Shown here piece after piece: positions 1-11,137 of a stretch of 64,000 nucleotides of DNA. The stretch's first letter is position 1, and every line of letters starts with the position of its first letter. Where the stretch lies: NCBI GenBank assembly GCA_921293015.1, contig OV121090.1, forward strand, positions 18,056,304 through 18,120,303, given 5' to 3'. Below the pieces are notes generated by a model that had not been told where the DNA came from, searched no databases, and worked only from the letters and a program-made list of their open reading frames with translations. The translations under genes were made by a program, and so were the position numbers. The stretch comes from Phorcus lineatus. Taxonomy: Eukaryota > Mollusca > Gastropoda > Trochida > Trochidae.

Positions 1-285
1 GATCTTATCGGGATAATTTCATACTATTATTTGCTAACGTTTATGCTATCATTGATCAGATATTGATCTTCTCTCAAAATGTATATGAAATAAGTAGTGA
101 ATTAAATGCTACAAAAAGCCAACCTCATGATCATGGAAACGAAATAAAGTCTAATTCATCTTTGCAATAATTTAATCACTGTCGTTTTGAAATTCAAACA
201 AATAGTTTCAATCGATTTTTTACCATATAGTAAACATCGCCTAAAGTTGTACATTCCCTTTAATGACCATGAATAATGCACTTAC

Positions 286-1031
286 GCACAGCCTGCCAAG
301 CATGCATTGTCGTAGGTTACACCATCAGCACCACAGACTTTGGCTATGATCCTGGGACATGCACACTCTTCAGTAGCCGTAATAAATGCTGCAAATAGAA
401 TAGATTTTTTGATGCATTAAATTTGGAATTTGAAGACATCAGATAACCATAAGAGTAGTTGCCTCTAGGTTTATAACTTGACAATATATAATGGCACTTG
501 ATATTTCATAAGCACAGTTTGATCTGACCAAATAATAACAATAGTTTGTCTTATGAATTTACGCATGTATTTATGTTTTCTGCAGAATAGCTTTTCTCTA
601 GCTTAGAAATCATCTCAGATTATACATTATACTATTTTCCTCCAATTGTCTGTTGACCATTGGTTATTCAACACTCGCAAATTCAAGTTAGTGGCGTCGT
701 TTTTTAAACTGAATTTGTCTGAAATTCTATTAACGAAAGTATTCATCCTATAACTTTCCCCCATATCTTTCGACTGTGATATACAGGTAAAAATTTCAAC
801 AATAATTTACCAAGCTGAAAGCACCATCATGAAATAAAAAAAACAAATGTTTTCCCCTATAATGATTGCCTCCTTATACTGTGTATTGTATAATGTATCC
901 CTCTATGCTGTCTCAAATACAGGCTTAATAATTTCTTTAAGATAGTTAACACTAAGATACAAGATAAATAATAAATCCAATTACTTACCCACAGAGGCGA
1001 TCAGAACAACGAGAAAAAGAACAGCTTTCAT
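286..1031 (-). CDS. Kazal-type protease inhibitor, copy 1 (3' end outside window)
   Basis: Secreted serine-protease inhibitor; the fold is inferred from the cysteine pattern. Exon 1 is 989-1031 ([14 protein letters not shown] plus the first base of the next codon) and exon 2 is 286-388. The GT donors and the CAG acceptor of intron 1 are visible. Exon 2 carries the Kazal core, ECACPRII then [17 protein letters not shown], so cysteines 1-5 are present with C1-x1-C2-x7-C3-x10-C4-x3-C5 spacing. This is the short C1-C2 form of non-classical (leech-type) Kazal domains. The inferred P1 residue is the Arg two positions after C2, which predicts trypsin-like targets. Exon 3 with the sixth cysteine is missing. 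By alignment, window base 1 corresponds to 5119 in copy 2, so exon 3 should lie about 120-155 bp to the left. The mature domain encoded here is the same as in copy 2, so the duplication is recent. Confidence 0.9.
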
Positions 1032-1084
1032 GTTGGTAGGTCTACTTGTGTTGATCAAGTTGTCTTTTTGTAAGTTTGTCACCT

Positions 1085-1180
1085 TTTTATACAGTTAAGA
1101 TAAAGATATAAAGGTTGTAAAATTCGTATGAAAATGTCGTATTTATCACTCAGTCCCACTTCAAGTTGTTAAAGCTTGGC
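1085..1180 (-). promoter_or_regulatory. Kazal copy 1 core and proximal promoter
   Basis: A TATAAAA box reads on the minus strand at 1085-1091, about 54 bp upstream of the ATG. A block at 1148-1180, with core CTTGAAGTGG followed by ACTGAG, recurs at the same place in copies 2, 4 and 5. The leader between TATA and ATG is also conserved. Transcription probably starts about 30 bp after the TATA box, giving a very short 5' UTR (inference). Confidence 0.65.
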
Positions 1181-1805
1181 ACAGTTTTTTCTCTAGTAGT
1201 CTTTATTATAGAATTTGATTTAATAGCTCAATATAAACATAAAATATAAGTCAGTAATCGATAATGAATGTATATGAGTTTCAGTTCGAAATGGTAAAAC
1301 TCTTTTCTTTTCCCTTTATTATGTGTCAAAATTTTATGAAAATCTGCAATAAAATAATTCTCGTACTTGACTTGACATGACTTAAGTTCATATCTGTCAA
1401 ACTCGTAAAATGTAAAGTGAAATGTTTTCGATGACTAAAATTTGAAGTGCAAATTTGTCCTTTCACCTTTTTTTTTACTTATCTCAAAGTAACTTTTCTG
1501 AATGCATTTATTGCAAAAATATGTTTATGTCTGGACTATCATACGATTTTTTGTGAGTCTAAATATACATGTATGTCCAAATCATTATTTTTTTTAATCA
1601 GATCAAATTACCACTAACAAAACACATAACTTTATCACGCCGATTCGTGAAAGGTGTAATTTTATTTTGATTTGCTGCAGTCATTGCTCTAGCCAACAAA
1701 GGAATAGTTTTAAAAATTAGTATGACAAACAAATTAGAAAAGTAAAAGTTGAATTATTTCATTGTTGAAGTCAGACACTAAAAATATAGCCAAATCCCTC
1801 CTTCA

Positions 1806-1823
1806 TCCTCCACAGATCGTGAT
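1806..1823 (-). promoter_or_regulatory. Conserved Kazal-unit distal block (copy 1)
   Basis: The 18-bp sequence ATCACGATCTGTGGAGGA (minus strand) lies 775 bp upstream of the ATG. It recurs at 7103-7120, 15318-15335 (one change) and 26972-26989, each 0.7-0.9 kb upstream of a Kazal gene, and at 16876-16893 with no gene. It could be an enhancer or simply a conserved part of the duplicated unit. Confidence 0.5.
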
Positions 1824-2031
1824 TATGTTTTTCAGACTGACACTGCTTGAAATGTGAGAAATTTAGGTAAAATAAAAACTTTCTAAAGATCATAAATCAT
1901 AACCTCTCCTATAGCACTTAAATGTCTCATTATATCAAAATATCACTTGAAAGAATTGCTTTTGTCAACTTGCATTTTGATGATTTAAAGTTTATGTCCT
2001 TAAAATCAGAGTCAGATTTCCGTAACATGTA

Positions 2032-2638
2032 CAGCTGCATACCGAAAGTTTCTTCACTTACCACTGAATCGTAGTGCTAATATCATGTAATTTGGGTTTC
2101 GTTTCAACTTTAATAGAATAACTTCAGCAAAACTGACAATGGATGGCCCACTATCCATGTGTGAAATAGCCATTCTTGAACACTTTTTGGGATCATCTGG
2201 TCCCTGGTGCAAAAATTCGAATTTTGGCATATTGATAAAGACAGAGGGGTCACATGTTCGAAATTTCGATTTCAATAATGTCAAATAAAATGTTCCATAT
2301 CGACTCTCTGAGATTAATACCAACATAATCACGTTGACTTTGTGCTTAAGTACAAACGTGACGTATTCTTTAAGAAGGTTTTATTGAGAAAAATAAAAAT
2401 TTGTGTTTTCGGAATTTTGACCACTGGTCACTTCAATGACCTGCCAAAATTATTACGGATAATTGTGGGGTACGATAAACATTTGCCTTAAAGAAGAATG
2501 GATCTACATATGTGTTTTGAAAATTCAATATTGTATGTTTGTTTTTCGCAACGCTACGAACCCTAAAAGGCATCTCAAATTACATGATATTTGAACTATT
2601 ATATCCAGGTATGTGAACAAACTTTTGACATGCAGCTG
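2032..2638. mobile_element. 607-bp TIR element with TA target duplication
   Basis: The element begins CAGCTGCATACCGAAAG and ends with the reverse complement of CAGCTGCATGTCAAAAG. The inverted repeats stay similar for about 30 bp. It is flanked by TA on both sides (2030-2031 and 2639-2640). The paralogous unit around copy 2 carries the uninterrupted site (ACATGTACTCAAG, TA at 7333-7334), so this is an insertion after the unit duplicated. TA duplication and TIRs fit the Tc1/mariner superfamily. A 92-codon minus-strand ORF inside (2054-2332) resembles nothing I know, so the element is probably non-autonomous. Confidence 0.8.
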
Positions 2639-4905
2639 TACTCAAGTCTTGTCCATTTGAACTTTTAAGGACACTTTACTTAAGAGTAAATGGTGCTGGT
2701 TTTTTTACTTGAGATCTATGAAACGATAGATACCAACGCATAACATACTTCTATTGCGCTTGACAAACACATAATCACCGAGCCGAGTGGAGCGAAGAGA
2801 AGAGTTCATGCATGCATGCCAGATACTAACTAAAGACAGTATGTCATTAAACCAATGACTTTTTCTATGCTTTTGTTGTTTTTATAAATGGTCGAAAATA
2901 GGAAAATTTACCCCACCGATGGAAATATGATTATTACATTATTATAAATATATTTTCGTCTTCTGTTTTAGCATAAAAGATGAAAGTTAAGGAATGATAA
3001 AACGTAACAAGCCAATTTCCTCTGAGGACGTAACTTTTTATGATATTCAATGTTGAAAAGGTGTAACATTTCTTTTGGTGTTCAGTTTACATGTAAACAT
3101 CATCATCAATATAAGTCTCAGAAATAACTGAAAAGACTTCTATTGTTGAATTTATGCACAATTCTCTAGTCGGCCCGCATCGTAGCGTATTAGAAGCACA
3201 TAAAACATCCGTAAAAACTATATCCTACTCATGCTGCTGTACGATTGCTTTGATTAAAAAAACAGTTATTTTTTCATGGTCATGATAAATGTTCGATCAA
3301 TGTTTTATCAAATAAGACGATTTTATTGATAATTATAATTATAATGACGTCTCGTTATTGTTTAAAGAGTGGATTATATTCAAGTATCCACTTCTCAATG
3401 ACGGTTCCGTTGTCATTGAGGTGTGTAATTGTTAACGCTTTAAGAGAAGGAGTCTGCTTTGTTGTTTCAAGAATGATCAATCTGAGAAGTCTCAAACATT
3501 GAATGAAACTCTATAGACACAGGAACTTGATATTGTAAGTAAAACGTAGGTAAAAGGAAGATGTATAAAACCTACATCCTCTATACAGTACAGTGAAGGA
3601 GTAAACGCAGCCATATTGCCCATCTCAATTCGTTCCGAATTTAGGTTGAGATATTCAGTAAGAATTTGATGACATTCAAAATGAAACACCCTTACCTGTC
3701 AAACACACATCGTCCCACAAAACCTGGTTTGTTTCAACCTTATGTCACCTTTAGGATAACTTTAACAACACTTCAAGCTATTTGTACTCTCTGATATCAA
3801 ACGTTTCGGCATGGTTTTGACGGCGATTTTTTTCTGAAGCGGCTCCACCATGAATTTGACTGCTTATGCAACGAAATATTTGTTTTAACTAGATATTTCT
3901 AAAACTAACACTGGTAAAATATTTAAATTGATAGGCAAAATTGGTCTTTGTTAGCGCTACACCTAAAGGAGAGTAAAAGATTTTGTTGTTGAGGTTCAGA
4001 GTGACGTCTAGAAAGTTTACATTTTTTTGTGTGCTTTAGTTATGAATCTAAGATCATGTTGTTTGAACTTTGCAGATTTCTAATGGGTAAAGAAAAGGGA
4101 AACCTATACCCCCCTTACCTGTTTTTATGGATGGCATATGGCAGCTTTTTTATTCGATCTTGTAGCAGACATGGTTTTGCTGAATCCTTTTTATGCAGGA
4201 AGCTAAGTACTGGAGACGTGGATTTTCATTAAGATATCAGCAGATGTAATATTGGGTTAAATTTATCCTAATGTGCCTCATGGTGCCCAAATTTCGTTGA
4301 GTTGTTATTAAAGTGTTTTTTAAAAATTCATTAAAAGATTTCATCCATCATCTACATAACAACTTACTCGTTGCTCATACACCGAATATCTCTAAAGGTG
4401 TTTGTCGAGGAACTTTGTCATAACAAAAAATGCCAACCAGACACAATATCACATTGTCAAACTATGACCGCTTTGAAACAATTTGAGTCGGTTTTTATAT
4501 GCCTTTTTTCATAAGATGCTTTGATTTCAGTGTCACAAATGCACCTGTTATCATATTTCTGTTTCTTTCATGTCTTTCATATGTTCAATGTCCATCCCAC
4601 AGAATTCTTTATATATGAATGATGTGTACTTACTACTTATAAGACTACTATGCTTTTAGGATTCACTTTGGGTGCTCTTGTATACCTAGATTATCTCACT
4701 CGAGGTACTATGTTAAATCTGGTCACTTTAGTCATTGATGTTTGAGTACTTTGCTGACATAGTTTTAACAAATCTATTTCAACATATTGTAATTGACTTA
4801 AATTCCATTGGTCAACCAATTTAATCATTGCATTTCAGATACTCTGTTAAAATGCTTTGCTTGCCTTATTTGAGTCACAGAATATGAAATTGTGTTCGCA
4901 ATTTT
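2639..4905. other. Kazal-unit spacer, no gene seen
   Basis: From 2640 to about 3020 this matches the spacer of the copy 2 unit (7335-7720), then the two units diverge. A small hairpin at 3394-3420 has a 9-bp stem (CTCAATGAC/GTCATTGAG). ORFs of 65-67 codons here have no recognisable domain. Near 4750-4905 the sequence again resembles the 3' flank of the other copies. Confidence 0.5.
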
Positions 4906-4911
4906 TTTATT
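4906..4911 (-). terminator. Poly(A) signal of Kazal copy 2
   Basis: AATAAA on the minus strand, 54 bp after the stop codon. The same signal sits 50-60 bp downstream of copies 4 and 5. Confidence 0.7.
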
Positions 4912-4964
4912 TCAGCAAAATATGGGAATTATTTCCAAGATTTTGTTCTGCATGAGAACTTGGA

Positions 4965-6408
4965 CTAGCATCCTGCTTCACTGTTGGTTACAGCAACGTT
5001 CCTGAAAATGAAAAGAAAAACTTTCTTAGTATCATGTTAAAATAAAAATAATCATTGCCCAATATTCATTTTGAAAAACTTTCTAAGTATCACAATAACA
5101 TCAAAATCATCATGACTTGATCTTCTCGGGATAAGTTCATACTATTATTTGCTAACGTTTATACTATCATTGATCAGATATTGATCTTCTCTCAAAATGT
5201 ATATGAAAGAAGTAGTGAATTAAATGCTACAAAAAGCCAACCTCATGATCATGGAAACGAAATAAAGTCTAATTCATCTTTGCAATAATTAAATCACTGT
5301 CATTTTGAAATTCAAACAAATAGTTTCAATTGATTTTTTTACTTAAAGTCAACATCGCCTAAAATTACTCAAGTTCCTGTTTCTCTCAAAAGAACTTTGT
5401 TGTACATTCCCTTTAATGACCATGAAATATGCACTTACGCACAGCCTGCCAAGCATGCATTGTCGTAGGTTACACCATCAGCACCACAGACTTTGGCTAT
5501 GATCCTGGGACACGCACACTCTTCAGTAGCCGTAATAAATGCTGCAAATAGAATAGATTTTTTGATGCATTAAATTTGGAATTTGAAGACATCAGATAAC
5601 CATAAGAGTAGTTGCCTCTAGGTTTATAACTTGACAATATATAATGACCCTTGATATTTCATAAACATAGTTTGATTTGACCAAATAATAACAATAGTTT
5701 GTCTTATGAATTTACGCATGTATATTTGTTTTTCTTTTGTATGTGAAATTAATTAATTGATACAAAAAGAATTTTCTGCAGAGTAGCTTTCCTCTAGTCT
5801 AGAAATCATCTCAGATTGTTTGATATATTATTTTCCTCCAAGTGTCTGTTGACTGTTTTTTAAACTTCATCTTTTCTATATTATTTATTTATAAACCTCC
5901 TTATAAATTCAAAGGAATTGTGACATCATGAAGTGTTAAGATGTTGCTATGCATATTGATGTTTGATGGCCATCAATAGAATTAGAAGGTCCATGTAGCT
6001 GAAGAAACTTTGGTTTTTGCAAAACGTGATAAAAATATACCCCTGTAATATTAATGAAATAAGTCTTGCAAATGTAAATAGATATAGACATTTAATCAAT
6101 ATCATAACATAATATGTATGAATGCTTTATTCTGATTGGCTGAATTACAATATCCTTACGTTAAATGTCGATACATTCAAATTAACTGAGCCAATCACGA
6201 TAAAATGACATAACTTGTTTTATTCAGCCTGATTCAAGATTTTCCCTTAATATTGCGTATTGTATAATGTCTCACTCTATGTGGTCTCAAAAAAAGGCTT
6301 CACACTTACTTCATAATAAGAATAAATACTGAGATACAATATAAATAACAATTCTAATTACTTACCCACAGAGGCGATCAGAACAACGAGAAAAAGAGCA
6401 GCTTTCAT
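4965..6408 (-). CDS. Kazal-type protease inhibitor, copy 2 (complete, 60 aa)
   Basis: Three exons: 6366-6408 (43 nt), 5439-5541 (103 nt) and 4965-5001 (37 nt). They join to 183 nt, giving 60 codons and a TAG stop. Introns are phase 1 (824 bp) and phase 2 (437 bp), both GT-AG. Residues 1-14 are [14 protein letters not shown], a signal peptide that probably runs on to Ala19. The mature part carries six cysteines at 23, 25, 33, 44, 48 and 60, in the non-classical Kazal arrangement, with the family motif [13 protein letters not shown]. Arg27 is the inferred P1 residue, predicting inhibition of trypsin-like proteases. Exon 3 adds [16 protein letters not shown] box lies upstream and an AATAAA lies 54 bp past the stop. 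The product differs from copy 1 over the shared exons at residue 4 (Ala for Val). Possible roles are antimicrobial or anti-parasite defence, or regulation of digestive proteases (inference). Confidence 0.93.
5860..6240. repeat. Insertion within intron 1 of Kazal copy 2
   Basis: This stretch is absent from intron 1 of copy 1, although both flanks align. It contains TTCTGATTGGCTGAA and, farther on, GAGCCAATCACG as an inverted pair, typical of short non-autonomous DNA elements. The exact ends were not resolved. Confidence 0.4.
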
Positions 6409-6474
6409 GTTGGTAGGTTTACTTGTGTTGATCAAGTTATATCCTCCAGTCAATTTACTTCTCTTTTTATACAG

Positions 6475-6560
6475 TTCACTGAAAGCTAAAAAAGGTATAA
6501 AATTCGTATGGAAATGTCGTTTGTATCATTTAGTCCCACTTCAAGTTGTAAAAGCTTGAC
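6475..6560 (-). promoter_or_regulatory. Kazal copy 2 core and proximal promoter
   Basis: TATAAAA reads on the minus strand at 6475-6481, about 67 bp upstream of the ATG. The CTTGAAGTGG...ACT block shared by the array follows at about 6524-6560. A leader conserved in all copies separates the TATA box from the ATG. Confidence 0.65.
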
Positions 6561-7102
6561 ACTGCATTTTCTCTAGTAGTACTTGACATAGAATTAGAAT
6601 TAATAACTCAATTGGAACATAAAAGATAAGTCAGTTATCGATAATGAATGTCTCCGAGTTGAAGTTCGAAAGGTTCAAGCTCTTTTCTTTTCCCTTTAAT
6701 ATGTGTCAAAATTTTTATGAAAACCTACAATTAATTTGTATAATATATTTGGATATGACTTCAGCTCATATTTTGCAAAACTCGTAAAATTAAGAGTGAG
6801 TTGTTTTCAAAGACTAAAATTTAAAAAGGTGAAATTTTTCCTTTCACCTTTTTTTTGCTTAACTCAAAGTACAACTTCTGAAAGAATTAATTGCAAAACT
6901 ATGTTTATGTCGGGACTATCATACGATTTCTTGTGAGTTTAAGTGTATGTCCAAATCATTATTTTGTAAATCGGATCAAATTGCCACTAAGGAAAAACAA
7001 AACTTTATCACACCGAAAAAAATTTAGTCTGACACCGAAATGAGAAAAGTAAAATTTGAATTATTTCATTATCAGATATTAAAAATATGGTCAAACTCTT
7101 CA

Positions 7103-7120
7103 TCCTCCACAGATCGTGAT
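7103..7120 (-). promoter_or_regulatory. Conserved Kazal-unit distal block (copy 2)
   Basis: Exact match to the 18-bp block seen upstream of copy 1, here 695 bp upstream of the ATG. Confidence 0.5.
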
Positions 7121-7779
7121 TATGTTTATGCAGGCTGGTAATGATTGAAAGGTGAAATTTTTAAAAATAACGTTTCAATAGGTAACTAAAGATTATAAAT
7201 CGTAATCTGTCTTATAGCACTAAAATTTCTCATTATATAGAAACATCACTTGAAATAATTGCTTTTGCCAACTTGCATTTTGATGATTTTAAATTTATGT
7301 CCTTCAAATTTGAGTCACAATTCCTTTACATGTACTCAAGTCTTGTCCGTTTATAAAATAAATAGTGCTATTCTTATGCAATGCCATATCTTCTAAGATT
7401 TGAGAAAGCAGCGAAGACACCAACGTGTAAAAGTGAGGACACTAATTTTGCGCTTGACACACACATAACCGAGCCGGGATCAAAACGTGTAGAGTTCAAG
7501 CATGCTTGAATGCTAACGGCGGGACTACCAGATCTTAATCAGAGACAGTATGTCATTAAACCCATGATTTTTCTATGCCTTTATTGTTTTCATAGATGGT
7601 CGAAAATAGGACATTTGACCCCACCCATGGAAATATGGCGATTACATAATTATAAGTAAATTCTCGTCTGGTATTTTAGCATAAAAGACTAAACATATAG
7701 GATGTTAAAACACACAATATCATATATGTTTATATGCGTGTAGTTCGACCTTGTTAGAGTTATGTACAGTGGTCAACAT

Positions 7780-8925
7780 TTTCGTAAATGCTTTATGGGT
7801 GGTTTGATGGACATATTGTAGGACATTTTTTTGTTTTTTTGAAGCTGTTGTGGTTTAGGTTGAGATGTGACGTCAAGGGAGACTACAATTTGTTTAATTT
7901 GCTTTAATGGTGATTCTTAAATCATAATTTTTGTTTGAATATCTCGCAGATTCCTTTTTTAGTTTTTTTCTAGTTGCCGCTAGACCGTCATCTATACCGG
8001 CCAATGTCGTAGCCGAACTGTGTGTGCAGTTTGGAGAGCAGGAAGCAACACACAATCTCGCAGGTTTCAGCACCATCGAAGCTGTCCTCAGTGATGTCAA
8101 TTGATGTTTCTGATAATAGTTTACTCCATGGTCTGATGTCATGTTCCAGGAGGAACATTTTTACATGTAGGGTTATGTTTCTTTACTGACACTGTCGAAA
8201 TTGGAGGCGAAGTCAAGTGCATTGTTTAGAGTTTATTCAGTGATGGATGGGTAAAACTATACCAAATCGAAACAGATGAGGCTTGAGGCTATGTTTTGGT
8301 ATGTTATTGAATCATGTTAGTACTGGTATTTTTCCAGAGGTTAGTTTTGTTGTCTTTGATGATTTTATTGTTTATGCAGTCAAGTATTTGTTTGCTGACA
8401 TGGCCTATTTCAGATTTGTCAGGGTTTATCAGGCGGCATGATGGGTTGTTTTTAAAGTTAGGCATGTTGCATTTTAGTGTGATAAATGCTTCGCATATTA
8501 CCCTGGTTTCAATTCGGTCGTCAAGTTCAAGCTCACGGCAATTGCATTAGCCTCTTCTTTTATATGCTTTTGTAGGTTGTTACTGGATACTTCATAGGTT
8601 TTTGTGACGTTGTTGAGCCATATGTATCAGGATGCATTATATAACATTTTTGGTATTGTATGCCTTTACGTTCGTTTCTCATCTCTTCAATGTCTGCTTT
8701 CATTTTGGTTTTGGAATTCGTAAGAGGGGGTTTTGATCTCGATGTTTTGTGTGAGTTTTAAGGAGATTGTCTTCACATTCTTTTAGTTCAGGTGTAGCAG
8801 GTAGGAATTGTCTGCTTCTAAAGCCAGTTGTAAATATGAATTTGGAGGTAGTGTTTGGATTAAGGTAGATGAATGCCTTCCACCTCATGCGTTTTAGAAA
8901 TAGTTTTTTTTCTGTCAATCTTTAA
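7780..8925 (-). mobile_element. Degenerate reverse-transcriptase retroelement
   Basis: Reading the minus strand from about 8925 downwards, three frames together give the order of a known invertebrate reverse transcriptase family. First come PELKECEDNLLK and, frame-shifted, NVTKTYEVSSNNLQ. Then comes the conserved AFITLK block and CRLINPDKSEIGHVSKQILD near 8400. The catalytic-site stretch with YRDDGLA lies near 8000, followed by ICEIFK. Several stops and frameshifts break it, so it is dead. I recognise the family from many invertebrate genomes but cannot place it firmly; Penelope-like and DIRS-like are both possible. It lies between copy 2 and the copy 3 relic, beyond the end of the duplicated unit at about 7720. 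Confidence 0.75.
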
Positions 8926-9483
8926 ATCTTATTTGTGCTTGTGGCAGTGAGGATGTTTTAGGTATAGTAGTCGAAGTTGACACGATAAGGAGAATTTACA
9001 AGGAAATGATAAATTCAATAATAGGTGCTTCATTTGACACATACCAATCAAGGGAGGTAATTCATGAGCTTCCTTTTATTTCACTCTGCCACATAAACAT
9101 CATAACTAAGTAAGCTTTATTCAGTGTATATCTCAAAACATTGTTATTGAAGAGGTCTGCTGATCTTATGTATTTGGATAGCTTTAACAATGTGATGCTT
9201 TGATTTCATTGTACCACCTTGAGTTACTACTTTTCCTGTTTCAAACATTTCATTGTCTTTCATGTCTCTCTATTGTTTTCATGTCCCTCCGAAAGAATCC
9301 TTGTTGTGAAAATTAATTTTGATTTTAAAGTTATTTTAATTTGTTGATTGATTTAATTAATCAAATTTCTATTATTAATAGTTATTCAGATACTTTCAAT
9401 AAGCTTCTACATCATTGTATGTGTCAAAGAATACAAATGTTTTTTAAAGATCTTTGGAATTATATCCATGACCGTTCTCCACA

Positions 9484-9957
9484 CTGGCATCCTGCTTCAC
9501 TGTTGGCGACAACAACGTTTCTTAAACGAGACCAAAATTTTTCATAGTATCATATCAAAATAAAAATAATCTTATTCTATATCATTGCTTCATCTATATC
9601 ATGACCATTCCTTGCTTCACTTTTATGAAATTTTCATAAATCGTTCCTTACAAAGAGATATAGCTTGTATTTTCATGAATAAGTTACTACAAAGATGTGT
9701 CAAACAAGGTTTATGAAATATGCAGTAAATTCAAAGTCACAGTACATCGGTAGTAATCTTATTGGCACGAAATTGAACACATTTATTCTTGACAATCATT
9801 GCAAACAGTCTTTTAATAATTAAACATGTTATTTAAATTCAATTTCCAGGGGCATACATATACAATAATTCTTTTCTTTAAAAAAATCCTTGCTTCCTTT
9901 TCAACAACATTTCCACGTTAATGCCACAAAACATGCACTTACGCACAGCTTGCCTCA
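9484..9957 (-). pseudogene. Kazal inhibitor copy 3, broken remnant
   Basis: An exon 3 relic lies at 9484-9520 and still spells NVVVANSEAGC. Its acceptor has changed from CAG to AAG and its stop from TAG to CAG. The AATAAA signal seen in the other copies is destroyed (TTTTTTAAAG at about 9440). Only the last 14 or so bases of exon 2 remain at 9944-9957, with the donor intact. The sequence then breaks into unrelated DNA, and no exon 1 is present before the LINE or before copy 4. It cannot make an inhibitor. Loss may have come with the LINE insertion just to the right or from a separate deletion. Confidence 0.85.
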
Positions 9958-10127
9958 CTGTGTTGAATGTTTAGAAGAAAGTATGACGTAATGAATATTT
10001 AAAAAACGTCAGTTAACTTGCCTTTTGTTGATTCAAAGCCGTGCCATTCAAATTAATATTTTAGAAACTTTCCATGAGATTTTGGAGTCACATATTACGT
10101 AAATTATATTACCAATAGGGTTGATGA

Positions 10128-11137
10128 ATAAGATTGTGGATATCGGTACACCTGCGAATAAACTTGATCAATGATATGAATGATATGCTAGATGAAGAAG
10201 GCAGACTGTTAACATGTGAAGAATTTTCCAATACATTTTCGATAAAAACTAACTTTTTAACATACGAATCGGTGAAAAGAGCCATAATGACCTACACCCG
10301 ATCACTTAACATAAACAAATTTAATAGAAAACGTATTGGCCCTATTTACCCATTTAACAAGTTGAAAATTGATACCATAATTGGCGGTAAAAAGTTATAT
10401 GCCTTTCTCCTCAACTCAAAATTTGTTCGTCTTCCAAGTTACTCAAAATGGGGAAAAATTCTACAAAGTGAGTTTACTGAAAATGACTGGAAAATTTTCA
10501 ATATTATTGCAAATAAATGTTCGAGAAGCACAGATCTAAAATGGTTGCAATATAGAATTATTCATAATATTCTACCAACAAGAAAATTTCTTTATAGAAT
10601 TGGATATACATCCTCGCCACTCTGTCCATTCTGTCAAACAGAAATAGAAACAATCAACCATATGTTTTGGGAATGTGAACCTATTTTCAGATTATGGAAA
10701 GAAATAGAATCATGGCTAAATTCTGATCAATTGAAATTAGAATTCATAAATAAAACTATCATTTTAGGAATGAAGGGTAAAAACAATAATCCTATAAATG
10801 CAATCATTTTATTAGTCAAACAGTGTATATACAGATGCAGTATTAATGCTTTTAAACCAAATTTAAAATACCTTAAAACGGAAATTGTACGTTATTACGA
10901 TTTATCAAGATTTGTTTTTTTGTCAACTTCAACAGAAGAAATGTTTTTTCGATATTGGTCAACTTTACATTTATTACTTGGTAGATAGTCTTGTTTTGTT
11001 AGCAAAATGAATTGAAGGAGCCAAATGTGGATTTGTGTATGTTTTTGTTTATCTCGTTTTCCTTATACAATGTTATTTTGCTTGTATCACAAAATATGGA
11101 AAATAAAAAAAATAAAAAATAAAAAAAAAATAAAAAG
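10128..11137 (+). mobile_element. 5'-truncated LINE with RT C-terminal zinc-binding domain
   Basis: The open frame runs from about 10128 to the stop at 10988. Its C-terminal half is the conserved tail of non-LTR retrotransposon ORF2. It has the basic stretch around LKWLQYRIIHNILPTR and then a CX2C-X8-H-X4-C motif (Cys164, Cys167, His176, Cys181 counting from 10134), followed by FRLWKEIESWL. The N-terminal stretch INDMNDMLDEEGRLL is typical of the region just after the RT domain in L1/Tx1-type elements. The RT catalytic part is missing, and stops occur upstream at about 10110-10127. An A-rich tail of AAATAAA-like units at 11098-11137 marks the 3' end. The good frame over about 860 bases suggests a fairly young insertion. 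It is dead because it is truncated. Confidence 0.85.

Noticed and set aside
2054-2332. 92-codon minus-strand ORF
   Set aside because: It lies wholly inside the TA-flanked inverted-repeat insertion and shows no domain; there is no evidence that it is translated.
6736-6936. 66-codon ORF upstream of Kazal copy 2
   Set aside because: It lies in the conserved upstream region on the opposite strand to the gene, and the matching region of copy 1 does not keep the frame.
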